A program made the translations under genes and the position numbers. A stretch of 64,000 nt of DNA from Halogeometricum pallidum JCM 14848. Its GTDB lineage: Archaea > Halobacteriota > Halobacteria > Halobacteriales > Haloferacaceae. Each line of letters opens with the position of its first letter. Position 1 is the first letter of the stretch. The stretch is taken from NCBI RefSeq assembly GCF_000337095.1, contig NZ_AOIV01000041.1, positions 40,570-104,569 on the forward strand. The letters run 5' to 3'. The notes beneath the pieces were generated by a model that did no database searches, had not been told where the DNA came from, and saw nothing but the letters and a program-made list of their open reading frames with translations. This document shows positions 1 through 8,242 of the stretch, in pieces.

Positions 1-21
1 GATAGGATCTTGATCCGCAAG

Positions 22-82
22 TGACATCCTCCCCGTCGTTTACGACGGGGCTTCCCGTACCGCAGTTGGGATATTTGCTGGT
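22..82 (-). ncRNA. Right end / putative 3' scaffold of TnpB guide RNA
   Basis: Downstream of the tnpB stop codon there is a perfect 8-bp hairpin with a TTTA loop (31-38 pairing with 43-50). In TnpB systems the transposon right end is transcribed as the omegaRNA/reRNA scaffold and the flanking host DNA supplies the guide. By that model the guide would be the DNA leftwards of position 22, read on the minus strand and beginning CTTGCGGATC. The role is inferred from the family; only the hairpin and its position are seen. Confidence 0.5.
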
Positions 83-1333
83 CTACGACACAACTTGTTC
101 TCGCGGGGCGAAAACCCCACTCTTTGAATCGAACAGGTGTACCGAGGGCTGTGCCATACAGCCGTTACTCCTATCCTCGCCATGAGGACTCGGAGTTATC
201 TTCTGGCGCATATTCTCCGCTCCGTTGCAATCCGCGTTCCCGACCAACCCACATGACGAGCAGACATACAACCCACGGTGCTTCCGGTTCCCTTTCGTGT
301 TGTCACCACACCGTGAGCAGATCTTACTGGTATCCCACTCGTTCTCTTTTAGCACCTCAACACCGCGAATCTCGCCTTTATATGCGAGGTACTGGTAGAT
401 ACGGTCGAACGCCCACGTATGCAACTTCTTGTTGCCGGTCTTGCCCCAATCTGATTCTCGCACGTCTTCGGGCCAACTCACTGCGAGCGTCCCAACACCG
501 CGTTCGACACACTCCGTGATGATGGTGTCCGTCAGCGTGTGGTAGAAGTGCGTTTCGCGCTCTGCAAGTTTCCTGCGTGCCCACATCGACTTCTCCGATG
601 GGCCGTTATCGCCTTCCGTGTCGTACTCAGCACGCTTGAAATAGTGCTTGTCTTGCTTGAGGGAGTTCCCGGGATAGAGAACGTAATTGTCGGAGAAGGC
701 GACTGTGGCGATGTTCTTGATACCAAGGTCGATGCCTGCCACGCCATCGTCTGCTGAGTCGTTCGTTTCGAGGCTGACTTTGCATACGAAGTGGAGTTCC
801 CACTCGTCGCCGTTCCAGACGACGCGAACGTTCTGCACGGACTCAACCTCTGAAAGGTTAATGCCGGGGCGTGTCTGGTACTCGCAGAGGAGGAAGTCTG
901 ACCAATACTCCTTGAGATTCGACCCTTTGCTGAGTCGAACACGGTTGTTCTCTGGGTCGTGTTTGAAGCCGTCTGCTTTGAACGTGACCGTGCTCTTGGG
1001 CCGGGTGTCGCCGTGTATACGGTAGCCGGGCGGATTCGCCGTCTCGTCCTTGTGTCGCAGATCGAACCACGACTGGAAAGCGTCGGAAAGTTCTTCGATG
1101 ACTTTCTGACTGGATTGTGCGTTCAAGTCTTTCCAGCACGACTGGTTCTTCATGTACGATTTCAGTGACCCTTCGTCTGGGATTTCGCCGGTTGCGTTCC
1201 AGATGCGGTCGGCTGTCCATCGTGCGACGTTCCAGATTTTGGAGGCGGAGTCTCCGAGCAAATCAAGGCCATCACCGACCTGCCGGTGGTTCTGGATGGA
1301 ACCAACGTAAGTGCGCGTGGCCTCAATCGCCAT
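83..1333 (-). CDS. tnpB: TnpB-like RNA-guided nuclease (IS1341-type transposase)
   Basis: This 416-aa protein has the layout of full-length haloarchaeal TnpB. The RuvC-I motif GIDLGIKN (catalytic Asp) lies near residue 202. A zinc ribbon with two CxxC pairs (CSRCG and CSSCG) lies near residues 340-365. The RuvC-III motif NADCNGAENM (catalytic Asp) follows directly. The RuvC-II strand reads GTLAVSWPEDV: a Glu is present, but its register differs from the usual V-E-D-L, so the active site may be rearranged. All main domains are intact, so the protein is probably functional as an RNA-guided DNA nuclease. There is no tnpA beside it, so transposition would need a TnpA in trans. The start is the ATG at 1333. 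Confidence 0.88.
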   Translation of the reverse strand: MAIEATRTYVGSIQNHRQVGDGLDLLGDSASKIWNVARWTADRIWNATGEIPDEGSLKSYMKNQSCWKDLNAQSSQKVIEELSDAFQSWFDLRHKDETANPPGYRIHGDTRPKSTVTFKADGFKHDPENNRVRLSKGSNLKEYWSDFLLCEYQTRPGINLSEVESVQNVRVVWNGDEWELHFVCKVSLETNDSADDGVAGIDLGIKNIATVAFSDNYVLYPGNSLKQDKHYFKRAEYDTEGDNGPSEKSMWARRKLAERETHFYHTLTDTIITECVERGVGTLAVSWPEDVRESDWGKTGNKKLHTWAFDRIYQYLAYKGEIRGVEVLKENEWDTSKICSRCGDNTKGNRKHRGLYVCSSCGLVGNADCNGAENMRQKITPSPHGEDRSNGCMAQPSVHLFDSKSGVFAPREQVVS

Positions 1334-1432
1334 ACATAGGATATGTAAATAAGCCTACTTAATGGTGCGGATTGGCGTTGAATATCTAGTCTGCCATCGT
1401 TGGTGGACTGTGGAGGAGTTGTCGGATTCACT

Positions 1433-1450
1433 CCCACCCTGAAGGGCGGG
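1433..1450. repeat. Left-end stem-loop of the TnpB element
   Basis: CCCACCCT and AGGGCGGG pair over eight positions (one G-T wobble) around a two-base GA turn, about 100 bp upstream of the tnpB start. Small hairpins of this form mark the left ends of IS200/IS605-type elements and are the site recognised by TnpA. Confidence 0.6.
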
Positions 1451-1473
1451 ATTCTCTCCTTGAAGGAAGATAG

Positions 1474-1559
1474 CTATAGTAGCGTTCGCAGCTGATTACT
1501 CATCCGACCGCACGGTGTCATGCGGTCGAGTAAGTGAAGACTTGCGAACACTACTATAG
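1474..1559. repeat. Nested inverted repeats at the 3' end of the VirB4-like gene
   Basis: The outer arms 1474-1490 and 1543-1559 match over 16 of 17 bases. Between them lies a second, perfect 8-bp stem (1505-1512 with 1521-1528). The structure covers the last codons of the VirB4-like gene and the DNA before the TnpB element. It could be a transcription terminator, a recombination or nicking site, or an older insertion scar. The sequence alone does not decide. Confidence 0.5.
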
Positions 1560-3589
1560 TCGGAAGACAACAGCTGATCCGCTCGAAGCTCAGCTTGTTC
1601 ACTGATTGCTTCTTCGCTCCCGGCTGCCGGCTCGTAGTCAATCACCTGTGTCTCCTGTTCCATCGCTCGTACTTCGATTCCGCGCCACTCTCCATCAACT
1701 CCAATGAGCGCCTCTGAATAGCCCAACCGATCGTTCCCAGGAATCGCATTTTGCACGAAGCGCATCTGAGCGTGATTCAACCCGAACTCGTTTGCCCAGG
1801 TCTCATCCATTCCGGACAACCGATGGAACTGCTTGATGGCACACTGGTCGAGAATCGCTTCGGACTCGGGATGCTGGAAGAACTCATCGACAGTCTGGGT
1901 GACGAGTCGAATAGAGAGGTCATGGTGGCGGTGGTGTCGAAACACCGTCTCTAAGAATCCCAAGCTCGCGACATCCTGCATGATGTAGCGCGCTTCATCG
2001 ATGACGAACACGACCTCTTTGTCCGTCTCTTTCGCGCGCTCGTAGACGAGTGAGATGAGCAACTGCATGAGGAGACTCGTGCTCCCACCGACAGTGCCCT
2101 CTTGTTGGCCCAAATCGAGATAGATAACCTTCTCGTCACGAATGTCGAACTCTGTCGGGTTACCGAGATTCTCGTATCGACCTCCCTCAGCGAACGACCG
2201 TAGCTGGTCGATAAGCCAGGGTGCATCGGCTTCGATTTTCGCTGTCTCCTCGTTCGTTCGGATGACGAACGACTCAGGGGTCGTCGTCATCTGGGTGAGT
2301 ACGTCGAGCACCGTCCGCATCGTGGGGCTCTCCTTCCCGTGTGTGCTCATTTCCTCGGTGATTCCCTTCCGAGCGTACGCCTCGGTGACCGCAAGTTCGA
2401 GTGTCGTTCGTCGGTCACCGAGCGTCACACCACGGAGGGCGAAGTAGTTCATCAGGAAACTGAGCACGTCGTCGATCTTTCCTTTGAACGGGCTCGCGTC
2501 GTCACTCATCGATCGGCGGATGTGTTTCGGTGTCGGCTTGATGTCGAGTGGGTTCAGCCCCATGTTTCCGCCGACCGTAATTCGCTGGGCACCGAGCGCT
2601 TCTGCGACGCCCGCCCAGTTGTTCAGCGGCTCTAAGATCACGCCGATTCGGTCCTCAGAGCGCATGATCGACCGGAGGAAGTTCTGCTTCGAGCCGAACG
2701 ACTTGCCCGACCCCGGCTCCCCAACGGTGAACATCGCGTAACCGTTGTCTCTGGCGAACGCGTCGATAACGACTGGACTGTCGTTGTGGCGGTGGACGCC
2801 GACTTCCACGCCATCCGGTTCGAGTATCGTCGGGTTGTGAACGGACGCTAAGAGTGCGCCGACCGCGCCACCGAGAACTGTGGCTTCTCGGCCGAGCGTC
2901 GCAGGACCCAGTGGTGACGCCGTCTGAAGTGCCAAGTCCTGCCGGCCCACGGCCGTCTTCGGGGTGAGGTTCGCGGGATGATCTCTGAGTTTCCGTCGAA
3001 TCTTCCGAACAGCTCTATCAAGTTCCTCCCGTGTCTCCGCTCGGACGGTCACGACCATCGATTGGGAGAAGACCTGCTGGCCGTTCTCGACGGCACTGTA
3101 CGTCTCTGCCGCTTGCTGTGCGCGTGTCCGGAGATACGAACTTCGCACACCCTCTTCTAAATCGGAGTCGATACTGAGATCGTCTGCAGTCGAACGGAGG
3201 TTCTTTCGTGCTCGTTCTTGGTCTAAGGGGCGGAGTCGAACAGTACAGTCGAACTCGACGTCCGTGAGGTTGAACAGATCGTTCAGATAGCCATCGGCAG
3301 GATAGTCGGGATAGCCCGCGATAGTAAGCGACGACGTCCACTGTTCGCCGACCTTCGCGGCACGTGTCTCCCATTCGATAGCCGACGGCGCCAGCGTCTC
3401 CTGCTGTAGTTCAGCAACCGAACGAAGCGCCACGCGTTCGTCCATTGCAGTTGCGAGAAACGATTCGTCGAATCCGTGTTCGAGATCGTACGGCTCGGTC
3501 CGTCGGTCGTATTTTATCCACAGTACCGTGCTGAGGATACCGAGGAACCCGGTGACGCAGGCGACAGCGATCCAGTGGAGGTTATTCAT
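1496..3589 (-). CDS. VirB4/TraC-like conjugation ATPase
   Basis: This 697-aa protein has one N-terminal membrane segment (about residues 5-26), then a soluble region, then a P-loop ATPase domain of the VirB4/HerA class. The Walker A GEPGSGKSF is at about 290-298 and the Walker B VVFVIDE at about 526-532, followed by the ARYIM segment typical of VirB4. VirB4 proteins power assembly of, and transport through, type IV secretion machines. It is the last gene of a five-gene minus-strand run and overlaps the upstream gene by 8 bp, so the two are probably translationally coupled. A HerA-type pilus or DNA-pumping ATPase of another system is less likely, given the neighbouring membrane genes. Confidence 0.82.
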   Translation of the reverse strand: MNNLHWIAVACVTGFLGILSTVLWIKYDRRTEPYDLEHGFDESFLATAMDERVALRSVAELQQETLAPSAIEWETRAAKVGEQWTSSLTIAGYPDYPADGYLNDLFNLTDVEFDCTVRLRPLDQERARKNLRSTADDLSIDSDLEEGVRSSYLRTRAQQAAETYSAVENGQQVFSQSMVVTVRAETREELDRAVRKIRRKLRDHPANLTPKTAVGRQDLALQTASPLGPATLGREATVLGGAVGALLASVHNPTILEPDGVEVGVHRHNDSPVVIDAFARDNGYAMFTVGEPGSGKSFGSKQNFLRSIMRSEDRIGVILEPLNNWAGVAEALGAQRITVGGNMGLNPLDIKPTPKHIRRSMSDDASPFKGKIDDVLSFLMNYFALRGVTLGDRRTTLELAVTEAYARKGITEEMSTHGKESPTMRTVLDVLTQMTTTPESFVIRTNEETAKIEADAPWLIDQLRSFAEGGRYENLGNPTEFDIRDEKVIYLDLGQQEGTVGGSTSLLMQLLISLVYERAKETDKEVVFVIDEARYIMQDVASLGFLETVFRHHRHHDLSIRLVTQTVDEFFQHPESEAILDQCAIKQFHRLSGMDETWANEFGLNHAQMRFVQNAIPGNDRLGYSEALIGVDGEWRGIEVRAMEQETQVIDYEPAAGSEEAISEQAELRADQLLSSDYSSVRKSSLTRPHDTVRSDE

Positions 3590-4667
3590 CGCGAACCTCG
3601 CTCTGAAGCGTCATCCCGGATCGAACGACCGCTGTGTCGTCACCGAAGTCGTGTTCTGTCCCGTTCCAGAAGTCCAACAGCCGAACATAGCACTCCGTCG
3701 TACTGAGTCGACGCGATCCCCAGCCGTTCGTCTTTGCGATGAGTTCCGTTTCGACGATACGACAGCGGCGGTCGAGCGTCTCGAACAGCTTTGTTCGTAC
3801 TTCTGCTTCTGTGAGGCGATCGCGCCGCGTGACGAACGGACGGAGAACTAGCCCTAACACCGGTACTCGCGCGAGACGACCTGCTGGTGTCGGTTCTTCG
3901 TCGTATCGGGTGTACACGTCTCGAGGCGCCACTTCCAAACAGAGGAAGTGATGGAGTTGTTGAGTCCCCTCCATCTCTCGGGGACGCTTCTCTCGATATT
4001 CTTCGAGTAACGTCGCGAGTGTTTCGTTCTGTGTTACATCGTCTGCGTCCAAGCGCGACTCGACTTTCTCGATGAGGCGTTCGACAGGGAATGGTCGTGT
4101 CGTCGTATGGACTGTGAGCGGGAAGTTCAGCTCGTTGTTCGCAAAGTGTTCGCCGACTTCCTGCATCCCCGCCCAGTCGCCCGACATGGCGAAATCCATG
4201 TTCCCGGGGTGCACTTCGAGAAGTGCAACCACTGTCCCGTCAGTCCGCTCGACTGCCCTCGCCGCTGGCCATGCACGCTTGAACTTTGTGAGCGCTTCAG
4301 TCGTCTCGTCGACGGCGAACGGCCGATATGGAAGCCGGTCGTCTGTCGTCACATCGTCGGCTGATGCCGCACGACTCAACGTCATCGCAGGGCGAGTCGC
4401 GTAGTACCGGCTCACGTCTTCGAGCCACGTTGCAGCGGAGAGATGCGGTGGGGCAGCGTATACTGCGGCGATACCGAACAGCGCACCGAGAGCGACAAGT
4501 GGGAGAACGAGTGCATCGATCTCAACAAACCCACCGATGAGTACGCCCGCAATTGGGCCACCGCCGAGCACGTACAGGTCACCCTCTTCGAGGTTGATGA
4601 TCGGGAGTCGGTTCGCGTCTGCGTAGACGTCCATAATCCGCCGAGCGGCGGGTGTATCACGAGGCAT
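3582..4667 (-). CDS. VirB3/PrgI-like membrane protein of the T4SS-like module
   Basis: This 361-aa protein has two adjacent hydrophobic segments near the N-terminus (about residues 32-48 and 51-72). A long polar cytoplasmic-type domain without recognisable motifs follows. A short membrane anchor encoded directly before VirB4 is the usual position of VirB3 (Gram-negative) or PrgI (Gram-positive and archaeal) proteins, which recruit the ATPase to the membrane. Here the soluble part is much longer than in typical VirB3/PrgI, so the family assignment is inference from topology and gene order. The stop codon overlaps the VirB4-like start by 8 bp, and the gene upstream ends only 2 bp away. Confidence 0.55.
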   Translation of the reverse strand: MPRDTPAARRIMDVYADANRLPIINLEEGDLYVLGGGPIAGVLIGGFVEIDALVLPLVALGALFGIAAVYAAPPHLSAATWLEDVSRYYATRPAMTLSRAASADDVTTDDRLPYRPFAVDETTEALTKFKRAWPAARAVERTDGTVVALLEVHPGNMDFAMSGDWAGMQEVGEHFANNELNFPLTVHTTTRPFPVERLIEKVESRLDADDVTQNETLATLLEEYREKRPREMEGTQQLHHFLCLEVAPRDVYTRYDEEPTPAGRLARVPVLGLVLRPFVTRRDRLTEAEVRTKLFETLDRRCRIVETELIAKTNGWGSRRLSTTECYVRLLDFWNGTEHDFGDDTAVVRSGMTLQSEVRDE

Positions 4668-4669
4668 AG

Positions 4670-5797
4670 TTATTGGTATCCGGGATCGTTCTCAGTTCGA
4701 CGGTACGACGGGATGCCGTGCTGACCGTAGGCATCACTCACGACGTTGTCCTGTGCTGTTCCGCTCGACCGATGAGGAGCTGTTCTTTTCGTCGGTTCAC
4801 CGGCGCGTTGTGCAACCGTTTGGGCTGCTGTCGCGGTCGCACCCCGACGAACAACGTCAGCTGCTGCTCTTGGTCCGGCAGTGTATCCGAAACCAGCGAT
4901 GAGAGCGCCGGTTGCAACAGCTGATCCTACCTGTCCCGCGGTCCGCGTTGCGAGCGGCGCTGCATCGCGGAAGAGCTTCCAAATGATGTATACCGACGTT
5001 ACAGGGAGCGACACGGCGATGAGATACGAAACGAGCGCCGTATCCGGAAGAAACGACACGCCGTACTCAGCTGTGAACAGGAGGCCATACACGTGGAACA
5101 GAAGCGCGACCGGAAGTGGCATGAGCGCAAGTGGAACGAAGCGTCTCGCGATCCCGGCCGCGATACGGGAAATGACAGGCAGAGTTCCGTACTTCAGTGC
5201 AAGGATCACCGGCATTCCGTACAGATAGACGTACAGGAGGATCTGCCGCAGGAGGAGCGCAACCTTCACCGCAGTAATCGTGAGCCCACCTGCACCGGCG
5301 AAGATAAAGCCAAAGACTGGATTCACGAACGAGACGCTCAGAAAGTCGAGCATCGTCGCCTCGAGCGCCTCGAACGGCGGTAACAGTGCGATCGTGAAGC
5401 CGTCGATAAGGTAGAGCGCGAGCGTCGCGATCCAATACCAGGTGACGATGACCATCACACCGGTCCACATTGTCGCTTTCGACCGGCGCGCACGCATCGA
5501 ATCACCGACGCTGAAAATCCGGAGGAAATGGTGCGCTTGGACAGTGCAGACGAGCACGAGTAGTGCAAGCAGCGTTATCTCGCCGCCGACAACTGCCGAA
5601 TGAATCGTCGTCCACGGACCGTTCGTCGGCGTCCCGAGGACGAAGTTGCCGTCTGTCTGCGGAAGCGTCGTACCAAACAGTTCGGCGTTGATCGATTCGT
5701 AGCCGTCTGTAAGCATCTGACGCAGCCAGTTGGTTACGACGCCGATGATATCGCTGAACCACCGCGTCCCGAGTTCACCGAGCGTTGATTCAGCCAC
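4670..5797 (-). CDS. VirB6/TrbL-like polytopic membrane protein
   Basis: This 375-aa protein has a short amphipathic N-terminus, about seven hydrophobic segments between residues 65 and 305, and a polar, basic and proline-containing tail of about 70 residues. This matches the inner-membrane channel component VirB6/TrbL, and the gene sits between the pilin/secreted genes and the VirB3/VirB4 pair, as such genes do. No enzymatic motif was seen. The assignment rests on topology and context, not on a sequence signature. Confidence 0.6.
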   Translation of the reverse strand: MAESTLGELGTRWFSDIIGVVTNWLRQMLTDGYESINAELFGTTLPQTDGNFVLGTPTNGPWTTIHSAVVGGEITLLALLVLVCTVQAHHFLRIFSVGDSMRARRSKATMWTGVMVIVTWYWIATLALYLIDGFTIALLPPFEALEATMLDFLSVSFVNPVFGFIFAGAGGLTITAVKVALLLRQILLYVYLYGMPVILALKYGTLPVISRIAAGIARRFVPLALMPLPVALLFHVYGLLFTAEYGVSFLPDTALVSYLIAVSLPVTSVYIIWKLFRDAAPLATRTAGQVGSAVATGALIAGFGYTAGPRAAADVVRRGATATAAQTVAQRAGEPTKRTAPHRSSGTAQDNVVSDAYGQHGIPSYRRTENDPGYQ

Positions 5798-5806
5798 GAT
5801 GTCCTC

Positions 5807-7450
5807 CTACCATCGACCCTCCTCGCCGTAGAACAACTGACCGAGGCGCCTGCCAGCGATGAATACGACCACGAACGGGATACTCGCTCTCAGAGCATCG
5901 ACACCGAGTGTAACCCACCCGCCGAGACTCGTGAGTGGGTGGAATGCGACACGTTCGGTACTGGGAAGATACGTAGTTCCAGTACCATCCCACGCTTTCG
6001 GTCTGTAAGAGACGGTGGAGATGCCGCGTGCAGGTACCAGTATCCTTGTCGTTCCGTCGGAATCGATCGCGTAGGTTCTGCCTCCACTCTGGAGTACACC
6101 ACCTGCGTCAGTTCGACGTGTGGGTCGGATCCGGTCGCCTGTCGTGTTGTCTCGGAGTGCGACCGAGAGAACGACTGCCGTCTCGTTCTTCGAGAGCACG
6201 GTCGTTTCGAGCGTAGTGGGTCGTAGTTCGCTCGTCCGTTGCTTATCGGAGACGTCGACCGTGGTCGTCGTTCCGGCTACCAACCCTCTAATCGAGAGTA
6301 CGTCTTCGAGGGGGTGACTGTGGTCTGTGACGAGCGTTTCCGGTCGGCGATACGATGCATCGATAACGTCGACTGCAATCCGACTCGGGAGGGCTGGTGC
6401 GTCCTCTGTCGCCCACGTTGAGCGATCCGCTTGCACGCGTACCGCCCGCGAAAGGGGTGCAGGACTCGGTTGAGTACGTGCTGGATACGCATGAACGACG
6501 ACAGGGCGTGTCTGTAGTGCGGCCGTCTCTCGACCTGCTTCGGATGTTCGGGTTATCGTCTGCCAGGAACCGGACCCAACAGTGTAGAAGCGCCAAACGT
6601 TCCGAACTGATTCGTCGGTATCGGCGGCAGATCTGTATGCTGCGTACGGTTGTGACGCAGTTACTGCAAGGAGTCCTGTCTCGGCAGGAGTCTTCGCTAT
6701 GGCAACATTGTAGGACGGTCGATAGATCTGAACGTCTACCGAGTCGTGAACGGTAACCTGGTACTCCGTGCGAGAGGTCTCGGTGACCGTTTGATTCGCT
6801 GTCTTTCGTGTACTAGTCTTCTCAACTGTCGCCAACATTCTGGCTTCAACCCAAAGCGTTCGTCTTCCCTTTCCAGCGAGTGAGTACCGAAACGTTGGCG
6901 TGCTTGACTGTGATCGCTCTCGTATCTCACTATCGACTCCGAACCGAACAGCATCGACCTCGGTGGATTCGAGAGCCCACGTCGTCGTCTCGTTCTCTGT
7001 TTCGACTCTATCAGGTAGTTCAATTCGATAGTCGATAAGTGCTCGAAGTGTTCCTGCTGGGGCGACGTAGCGAGTTGTTTCATCAGCGGTCGAGTGAGTG
7101 ATTGTTTCTGGGCCACTCGAGAAGATCGTCGCGTGCGCATCTCGAATCGGCCCGCTCGACGCTACTTCTGCACCGTTCGGATACGCTGATTCGTACGGAC
7201 CGAGTGACCGGATCTGCTCGAACGATTCACTGGTCACCTGTTCTACTGTCTCCGGTGGCGTCGAATAGGTGATATCGGTACACTCTGCTAACTCTCCGAG
7301 CGCATCTGTCTCTGAGAGACTCATCCTACAGTCGTCGGAATCATCCGACCAGAGTACGGTCGGATCATTCGGTGGTGCATCCGCTGAGACCCCCGTGGTA
7401 AGGAGCGTGAGTGCGCTCACAACGCTCACTATGCGAAGAAATGGCCGCAT
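5807..7450 (-). CDS. Large secreted, C-terminally anchored protein of the T4SS-like module
   Basis: This 547-aa protein begins with a Sec-type signal (hydrophobic stretch about residues 6-23, Ala-rich end). It continues as a Thr/Ser/Arg-rich, beta-type extracellular region and ends with a membrane segment at about residues 515-535 followed by a short charged tail. I do not recognise the ectodomain. Its position, 9 bp upstream of the VirB6-like gene and 26 bp downstream of the pilin-like gene, suggests a surface component of the machine, for example an adhesin or a cell-envelope conduit across the S-layer. It seems less acidic than chromosomal proteins of the region, in line with transfer. Confidence 0.6.
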   Translation of the reverse strand: MRPFLRIVSVVSALTLLTTGVSADAPPNDPTVLWSDDSDDCRMSLSETDALGELAECTDITYSTPPETVEQVTSESFEQIRSLGPYESAYPNGAEVASSGPIRDAHATIFSSGPETITHSTADETTRYVAPAGTLRALIDYRIELPDRVETENETTTWALESTEVDAVRFGVDSEIRERSQSSTPTFRYSLAGKGRRTLWVEARMLATVEKTSTRKTANQTVTETSRTEYQVTVHDSVDVQIYRPSYNVAIAKTPAETGLLAVTASQPYAAYRSAADTDESVRNVWRFYTVGSGSWQTITRTSEAGRETAALQTRPVVVHAYPARTQPSPAPLSRAVRVQADRSTWATEDAPALPSRIAVDVIDASYRRPETLVTDHSHPLEDVLSIRGLVAGTTTTVDVSDKQRTSELRPTTLETTVLSKNETAVVLSVALRDNTTGDRIRPTRRTDAGGVLQSGGRTYAIDSDGTTRILVPARGISTVSYRPKAWDGTGTTYLPSTERVAFHPLTSLGGWVTLGVDALRASIPFVVVFIAGRRLGQLFYGEEGRW

Positions 7451-7476
7451 TGGTGTGATGTGCTATGACCTCGTAT

Positions 7477-7917
7477 TCACCACGGGGCGAGGTCGACGCA
7501 CGAGGCGAGCGGGAGTCCCATCGTCGAGCCTGCGACTGTGTAGAGTGGCCCGAGAACGAGAAGCATTCCAGTCGATTTGAACGCCGTTCGCTTGTGGCGC
7601 TTGATCTTCTCGCGAGCATCAAGGCCGAACGAGAACATCTCCATGAGCGAGTTTCCCTGCCAGACGATAACTAGCCCAATAACGCCGAGGCCAGTCGTAA
7701 GCTGGAAGAATCCGGATATCATGGTCGAAAGCCCGTCGGCTTGACAGACGATGCTTTGGTCAGTGGTTTGGGCGAGTGCGGGATCGACGGCGGCCAACAA
7801 CAGTACGAAGACCGGTACCGCTGCTCGGTGCACGAACCGGTAGTGTAGTTCGGTGAAAATCGTGTTCTCAGTTGTTGATGCGGCGAACAGCTTCGAGAGT
7901 TCGTCTTGGATTGTCAT
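7477..7917 (-). CDS. Pilin-like small membrane protein (VirB2/TrbC-like topology)
   Basis: This 146-aa protein has a hydrophobic signal-like segment at about residues 32-48 ending in a possible cleavage site (PALAQ). Two further membrane segments follow (about 68-87 and 113-131) with a basic loop between them. Long-leader signal peptides followed by two helices are characteristic of VirB2/TrbC conjugative pilins. It is the first gene of the five-gene run and has its own promoter. The assignment is by topology and gene order only. Confidence 0.55.
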   Translation of the reverse strand: MTIQDELSKLFAASTTENTIFTELHYRFVHRAAVPVFVLLLAAVDPALAQTTDQSIVCQADGLSTMISGFFQLTTGLGVIGLVIVWQGNSLMEMFSFGLDAREKIKRHKRTAFKSTGMLLVLGPLYTVAGSTMGLPLASCVDLAPW

Positions 7918-7954
7918 ACGTGTAGGCTCACAAGTATCTCACCTTTGACTAAGG

Positions 7955-7965
7955 ATTTAAAATTT
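7955..7965 (-). promoter_or_regulatory. TATA box of the T4SS-like operon
   Basis: On the minus strand an AT-rich AAATTTTAAAT element lies about 40 nt before the start of the pilin-like gene, in an otherwise mixed sequence. It is the only good archaeal promoter candidate for the five close or overlapping genes down to 1496, so they probably form one transcript. Confidence 0.5.
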
Positions 7966-8010
7966 GATAATCAAGGATTCAATGGCGGTCACTTGTCATA
8001 TTCTCTTGTG

Positions 8011-8019
8011 GTATAAAAA
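8011..8019 (+). promoter_or_regulatory. Strong plus-strand TATA box in the 7918-8242 gap
   Basis: GTATAAAAAG is a near-ideal archaeal TATA element. The expected start of transcription is near 8040, where an ATG at 8042 opens a 22-codon frame that ends at 8110. The only gene downstream is the broken methyltransferase. The gap otherwise holds AT-rich DNA without a convincing gene. Confidence 0.45.
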
Positions 8020-8242
8020 GGTCTTAAACAGCATATAAACTATGGTCAGTGGACTACCCTACCTTCATAGTGGGACTACAGTACAGGGCCTCTGTGGATA
8101 TCAAATATGATTTTGGAAGTCAAGGGTGGAGGAGGGGGAAACGTTTTCTTGAATCTATTGATCAGTCTGGGAAGTCCGCTGTCGCTCATGGGACGGGCTC
8201 AAAAGAGACCCCGTGTGCGAAGTGAATTGACGAAGAGTCGAA

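Larger units (their letters stand above)
22..1455 (-). mobile_element. Solo-TnpB (IS1341/IS605-type) insertion element
   Basis: A single tnpB gene without tnpA is bracketed by short stem-loops. The right-end stem-loop is at 31-50 and the left-end stem-loop at 1433-1450. The right boundary is placed at the TGACAT at 22-27 (ATGTCA on the coding strand), because the decayed TnpB element near 44.1 kb also ends with ATGTCA a few bases past its terminal hairpin. No target-site duplication is expected for this class. The exact left boundary is not certain. The element lies immediately downstream of the VirB4-like gene, so it inserted at the end of the secretion operon. Confidence 0.75.
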
